From an uncultured Clostridia bacterium (GTDB taxonomy: Bacteria > Bacillota > Clostridia > Oscillospirales > Ruminococcaceae): 9,103 nt of DNA. Below, piece after piece: positions 6,346-9,103 of this stretch (position 1 is its first letter; each line of letters opens with the position of its first letter). The stretch covers positions 1 through 9,103 of the forward strand of contig CANDLP010000068.1 of the NCBI GenBank assembly GCA_947385505.1, given 5' to 3'. The notes beneath the pieces were generated by a model. That model was not told where the DNA came from. It saw only the letters and a program-made list of their open reading frames with translations, and ran no database searches. Position numbers and translations under genes: made by a program.

Positions 6346-7620
6346 ATGTCGGCAAGCATTGTAGTAGGTACGCAGTGGGGCGATGAAGGCAAAGGAAAAA
6401 TAATAGACATAATCGCTTCCCGCGCCGATGTAGTGGTACGGTCACAGGGCGGCAACAACGCGGGGCATACCGTAGTAAGCGGCGGACAAACCTATAAGCT
6501 TCATCTGATCCCTTCAGGTATACTTTATAAGGACACCTTGTGTCTTATAGGCGCCGGAGTGGTGCTTGATCCTAAGGATCTGGCGGGGGAGCTTAACGAG
6601 CTGAGCTCAAGAGGAATTACTTTTGATAATCTCAGGATAGATCCCCGCGCTCACGTTACTATGCCGTGGCATATTGAACTGGACGGGCTGTCGGAAAAAT
6701 TCAGGGGAGGATCCGATATAGGCACCACAAAAAGAGGTATCGGTCCCGCTTATATGGATAAATACGAGCGCTGCGGCATAAGAGTTTATGATCTGATTCA
6801 TCCCGAAATATTCGCGGAAAAGGCGCGTACCACCGGTAAGCTGAAAAATATGATCATTACTCAGGTGTACGGCGGCGAACCCATAGATATAGAGTCGGTA
6901 ATAAAGGAATACGCCGAATACGGAAAGCGTATCGCAAAATATGTGGACGATGTTTCCATTATTGTGTACAATGCCCACAAGGAGGGCAAAACCATAATGT
7001 TTGAAGGTGCGCAGGCCACTCTCCTTGACATAGACTTCGGGACCTACCCTTATGTTACAAGCTCTCACCCGCTTTCGGCGGGAGTATGTGTGGGCACCGG
7101 AGTAGGCCCCATGATGATAAGCGATATAATCGGCGTGGCAAAAGCCTATACAACGCGCGTAGGCAAGGGACCTTTTCCCACGGAGCTTAACGACGGTACG
7201 GGCGACATCATCCGAAATAAGGGCGGCGAATTCGGCACCACAACGGGAAGACCCAGAAGAACCGGCTGGTTTGACGCGGTTATAGTCCGTCACTCCGTAA
7301 GAGTCAACGGCCTTTCAAAGTTAGCCATCAACAAGCTGGATACTTTAAGCGGAATAGGCGACCTTAAGGTGTGCGTAGCCTATGAGAAGTCCGACGGAAG
7401 CGTTGTAAAGGATTTTCCTCCCACCTTGGAGGAGCTTGACGGCTGCAAGCCCATATACGAAACCCTCAAGGGCTTTGACGAGGATATTTCCGAATGCAAA
7501 AGCTTCGCGGAGCTTCCGCAGGCATGCAAAACATATATAGAAAGGCTGGAGGAGCTTTGCGGCTGTAAAATAGCCATGATAGGCAACGGCCCCGACCGTA
7601 CACAGATAATAGAAAGATAA
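6346..7620 (+). CDS. purA: Adenylosuccinate synthetase
   Basis: Cytoplasmic enzyme of AMP biosynthesis: IMP + L-aspartate + GTP gives adenylosuccinate + GDP + phosphate. The 424 residues are the full length for the bacterial family. Signatures: the N-terminal nucleotide loop GTQWGDEGKGK (8-18) with catalytic Asp13 and Lys16; GGNNAGHT (35-42) with catalytic His41, matching E. coli numbering; the IMP-site segment GTTKRGIGPAY (126-136); a glycine-rich EGAQATLLDIDFGTYP stretch near 220; and TTTGRPRRTGWFDAV near 300 in the GTP/aspartate region. The ATG at 6346 follows AAGGA (6330-6334) with 11 nt spacing, slightly long, but the GDEGKGK loop falls at its usual distance from this start. It heads a tight unit with ymdB, 4 bases downstream, driven by the promoter at 6283-6311. 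Confidence 0.98.
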   Translation: MSASIVVGTQWGDEGKGKIIDIIASRADVVVRSQGGNNAGHTVVSGGQTYKLHLIPSGILYKDTLCLIGAGVVLDPKDLAGELNELSSRGITFDNLRIDPRAHVTMPWHIELDGLSEKFRGGSDIGTTKRGIGPAYMDKYERCGIRVYDLIHPEIFAEKARTTGKLKNMIITQVYGGEPIDIESVIKEYAEYGKRIAKYVDDVSIIVYNAHKEGKTIMFEGAQATLLDIDFGTYPYVTSSHPLSAGVCVGTGVGPMMISDIIGVAKAYTTRVGKGPFPTELNDGTGDIIRNKGGEFGTTTGRPRRTGWFDAVIVRHSVRVNGLSKLAINKLDTLSGIGDLKVCVAYEKSDGSVVKDFPPTLEELDGCKPIYETLKGFDEDISECKSFAELPQACKTYIERLEELCGCKIAMIGNGPDRTQIIER

Positions 7621-7624
7621 TCCC

Positions 7625-8413
7625 ATGAATATTCTATTTGTAGGCGACGTGGTGGGACAAAATTCCTGCCGCGGCCTTACTGCGGCGCTGCCGTCGCTGA
7701 AAAAGCGCTTTGACGTTGACGCCGTAATAGTTAACGGTGAAAATTCCGCCGACGGAAACGGAATAACTCCCCATTCCGCGGAGCTTCTCTTAAGCGGCGG
7801 TGTGGACGTTATAACCACGGGAAATCACTGTTATAAGCGGCCCGAAATGAGCCCGCTTTTTGAGGAAAGCTCGGTAATAATACGTCCCGCAAATTACGGC
7901 GCGGACTGTCCGGGACGGGGATACTGTCTTTTGGATTTCGGCGCTTATTCCTTGGCGGTGATAAATCTTATAGGCATAAATTATATGCAGGCGGTGGACA
8001 ATCCGTTTTTATGCGCGGATAAAATACTCGAAAACATAGATACAAAAAACATAATCGTAGACTTTCATGCCGAAGCAACCTCGGAGAAAAGGGCAATGGG
8101 ATACTATCTCGCCGAGAGGGTTTCCGCCGTTTTGGGTACGCATACTCATGTACAGACTGCGGATGAAGGCATTATAGCTTCTCACACGGGTTATATAACC
8201 GATGTGGGAATGACGGGAGTGGCGGAGTCGGTGCTGGGAATCGAAAAAAGCGTAATCATAGCGCGGCTCACCACATATTACCCGCAGCGACACATATACG
8301 CAAAGGGAAGTACAACACTTAACGCCGTATTGCTGAATATCGACAATAAGAGCGGCAAGTGCTGTCAAATAAAACGTATTTGCGAACTGCTGGACAGCAG
8401 AATTCTCTCATAA
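7625..8413 (+). CDS. ymdB: YmdB-like metallophosphoesterase (TIGR00282 family)
   Basis: A 262-residue calcineurin-type phosphoesterase. The Bacillus subtilis homologue hydrolyses 2',3'-cyclic nucleotides and affects biofilm and motility gene expression; that role here is inferred. Metal-site motifs are all present: GDVVG with Asp8, NGEN with Glu39 and Asn40, GNH with Asn67 and His68, DFHAEATSEK with His148, and GTHTHVQTAD with His173 and His175, followed by ITDVGMTG. The residues after GNH read CYKRPEM where many homologues have a W-D pair, a small departure outside the metal ligands. The start is 4 bases after the purA stop, with only a weak GAAAG (7612-7616) upstream, so translation is probably coupled to purA. 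spoVS follows downstream, the same neighbour as in B. subtilis. Confidence 0.95.
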   Translation: MNILFVGDVVGQNSCRGLTAALPSLKKRFDVDAVIVNGENSADGNGITPHSAELLLSGGVDVITTGNHCYKRPEMSPLFEESSVIIRPANYGADCPGRGYCLLDFGAYSLAVINLIGINYMQAVDNPFLCADKILENIDTKNIIVDFHAEATSEKRAMGYYLAERVSAVLGTHTHVQTADEGIIASHTGYITDVGMTGVAESVLGIEKSVIIARLTTYYPQRHIYAKGSTTLNAVLLNIDNKSGKCCQIKRICELLDSRILS

Positions 8414-8472
8414 AACGTCTTCGTTCAATGAGAGCGGTTTCTAAGGTTCCCTATCATCACACCTAACTTCCT

Positions 8473-8502
8473 TTGACGGCTGAATTTCCGCCGTGGCACA
8501 AT
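8473..8502 (+). promoter_or_regulatory. Possible promoter for spoVS
   Basis: TTGACG (8473-8478), 18 bases, then CACAAT (8497-8502) with the extended-type TG at 8494-8495. The -35 is good and the -10 is weak. The ACGGC/GCCGT arms of a small inverted repeat (8475-8493) overlap the spacer. spoVS is sigma-H dependent in B. subtilis, but I could not find a convincing sigma-H pair here. The 157-base gap between ymdB and spoVS makes a separate promoter plausible. Confidence 0.38.
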
Positions 8503-8570
8503 GGGAGCACTCATTCAAGCTTTCAATATATAACAATGGTATGTTCGCAAGAATGAAAGGAGCGTTGCAT

Positions 8571-8831
8571 ATGGATCCGGTCAAGGTTTCGTCAAGATCT
8601 GTCCCCAAGGCGGTAGCCGGCGCTATTGCCGCGATTATTCGTGAGGGAAACAGCGTAGAGGTTCAGGCCGTAGGCGCAGGCGCGGTGAATCAAGCCGTTA
8701 AGGCTATCGCAATTGCTTGCGTTTATATGAAGGAGGAAGACATAGAGCTTGTTTCCGTACCTTATTTTTCCGGAATTGACATTAACGGGGAAGAAAGAAC
8801 GGCAATATGCTTTAAAGTCGATAAAAGGTAA
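8571..8831 (+). CDS. spoVS: Stage V sporulation protein S
   Basis: A small 86-residue Alba-fold-like protein; in B. subtilis it affects septation and coat assembly during sporulation and may bind nucleic acid. Starting at ATG 8571 gives exactly the family length, with a well-placed AAAGGAG (8556-8562) and an 8-nt spacer. An upstream in-frame GTG at 8493 adds 26 residues unlike the family and is rejected. Conserved features are KVSSRSVPKAVAGAIA (5-20), the VQAVGAGAVNQAVKAIAIA segment (31-49) and GEERTAI (73-79). It is the third gene in a purA-ymdB-spoVS run; ymdB-spoVS adjacency is shared with B. subtilis. The downstream repeat element starts 9 bases after its stop and could act as its transcript end. 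Its presence suggests a spore-forming lineage but does not prove sporulation. Confidence 0.96.
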   Translation: MDPVKVSSRSVPKAVAGAIAAIIREGNSVEVQAVGAGAVNQAVKAIAIACVYMKEEDIELVSVPYFSGIDINGEERTAICFKVDKR

Positions 8832-8839
8832 ATAAGCTT

Positions 8840-9008
8840 TAGGGCGTATCTGAAAACAGAGCAATATTACTGATCCAATTCGCTGAATGCGCGACGATTT
8901 TAAGGCAAAAAGCGCAGGTATATTAAGGTATTCCGAGTGTTTTTGACGCAGAAAGCGTCCGCAGTCAGTAGAAATTGTGTAAATTGCGGCTTTTCAGACA
9001 GCCCATAG
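8840..9008 (+). repeat. MITE-like terminal-inverted-repeat element, long copy (169 bp)
   Basis: The same element as at 4064-4154, here in plus orientation, from TAGGGCGTATCTGAAAA (8840-8856) to TTTTCAGACAGCCCATAG (8991-9008). The interior adds the 66-bp block (8888-8953) and a 9-bp duplication-like block (AAATTG at 8972-8977 and again at 8981-8986) missing from the short copy. It contains a small perfect hairpin, GACGC-AGAAA-GCGTC (8945-8959). There is no open reading frame. TA dinucleotides sit at both ends, consistent with but not proving a TA target duplication. It lies 9 bases behind spoVS and about 50 bases before the end of genuine sequence. Confidence 0.85.
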
Positions 9009-9058
9009 TACTTTTTGTAAAATACAGCTTTATTTCCAATTCAATACCGGAATTTTTA

Positions 9059-9103
9059 AGATCGGAAGAGCGTCGTGTAGGGAAAGAGTGTGCACGGACG
9101 TGG
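9059..9103. other. Sequencing-adapter read-through, not genomic
   Basis: Bases 9059-9091 begin AGATCGGAAGAGCGTCGTG and continue as the reverse complement of the Illumina TruSeq universal (P5-side) adapter for 33 bases, ending GAGTGT. The last 12 bases (GCACGGACGTGG) would fit an index plus the start of the adapter arm, though I cannot verify this. The genuine contig therefore ends at or before 9058, and bases 9009-9058 show no gene. Confidence 0.95.

Noticed and set aside
6607..7293. 228-residue reading frame antisense to purA
   Set aside because: purA is complete and highly conserved; the antisense frame is a codon-bias shadow.
8493..8570. N-terminal extension of spoVS from GTG 8493
   Set aside because: ATG 8571 has a strong AAAGGAG site and gives the family's usual 86 residues.
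8414..8570. Sigma-H promoter for spoVS
   Set aside because: GAATTT is present at 8482-8487, but no AGGA-type -35 element lies at the required spacing.
1..9058. CRISPR arrays, tRNA, rRNA, phage or defence genes
   Set aside because: No direct-repeat array, cloverleaf, rRNA segment or relevant protein motif was seen on either strand.

Overview
This window looks like the end of a metagenomic or draft-genome contig from a Gram-positive anaerobe of the class Clostridia, probably a Ruminococcus/Oscillospiraceae-like gut or rumen bacterium. The reasons are a spoVS gene beside a ymdB gene (an endospore-lineage arrangement), sugar-ABC-type lipoproteins with Thr-rich linkers, strong AAGGAGG-type ribosome binding sites and moderate-to-low GC. 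The last ~45 bases (9059-9103) are not genomic: they match the Illumina TruSeq P5-side adapter, so the true sequence stops near 9058.

Layout. (1) 3-1391 (+): a MATE-family efflux pump whose first codons lie off the left edge. (2) 1401-2208 (+): a 247-residue unrecognised/DUF6033-like protein, preceded by a textbook sigma-28 (SigD/FliA) promoter, which ties it to the motility regulon. (3) 2231-2269: a perfect 17-bp hairpin acting as a bidirectional terminator between convergent genes. (4) 2288-3922 and 4152-5753 (both -): two closely related lipoproteins of the extracellular solute-binding (SBP family 1) type, evidently a tandem duplication, each with an unusual four-cysteine zinc-ribbon-like insert (C-x4-C-x26-C-x2-C). 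No permease or ATPase gene lies beside them here. (5) 5754-6345: a ~590-bp AT-rich divergent intergenic region with a good promoter for the second SBP (leaving a ~240-nt leader), a 21-bp dyad and a near-consensus promoter for purA. (6) 6346-8413 (+): purA and ymdB separated by only 4 bp, followed by spoVS (8571-8831) with its own possible promoter.

A short terminal-inverted-repeat (MITE-like) element is present twice, as a 91-bp copy (4064-4154) and a 169-bp copy (8840-9008). In each case it sits just behind a stop codon, in the same orientation relative to the upstream gene, and the shorter copy supplies the stop codon of the second SBP. The shorter copy equals the longer one minus a 66-bp and a 9-bp block, each bounded by direct microrepeats, plus a 3-nt difference.

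Functionally the window joins an export pump, a sigma-28-regulated accessory protein, a duplicated nutrient-capture lipoprotein pair, AMP biosynthesis (PurA) and two developmental regulators (YmdB, SpoVS). I see no defence island, CRISPR array, tRNA or rRNA. The points most worth following up are the Cys4 insert in the paired SBPs, the sigma-28-driven small protein, the paired post-stop-codon elements and the long SBP leader.
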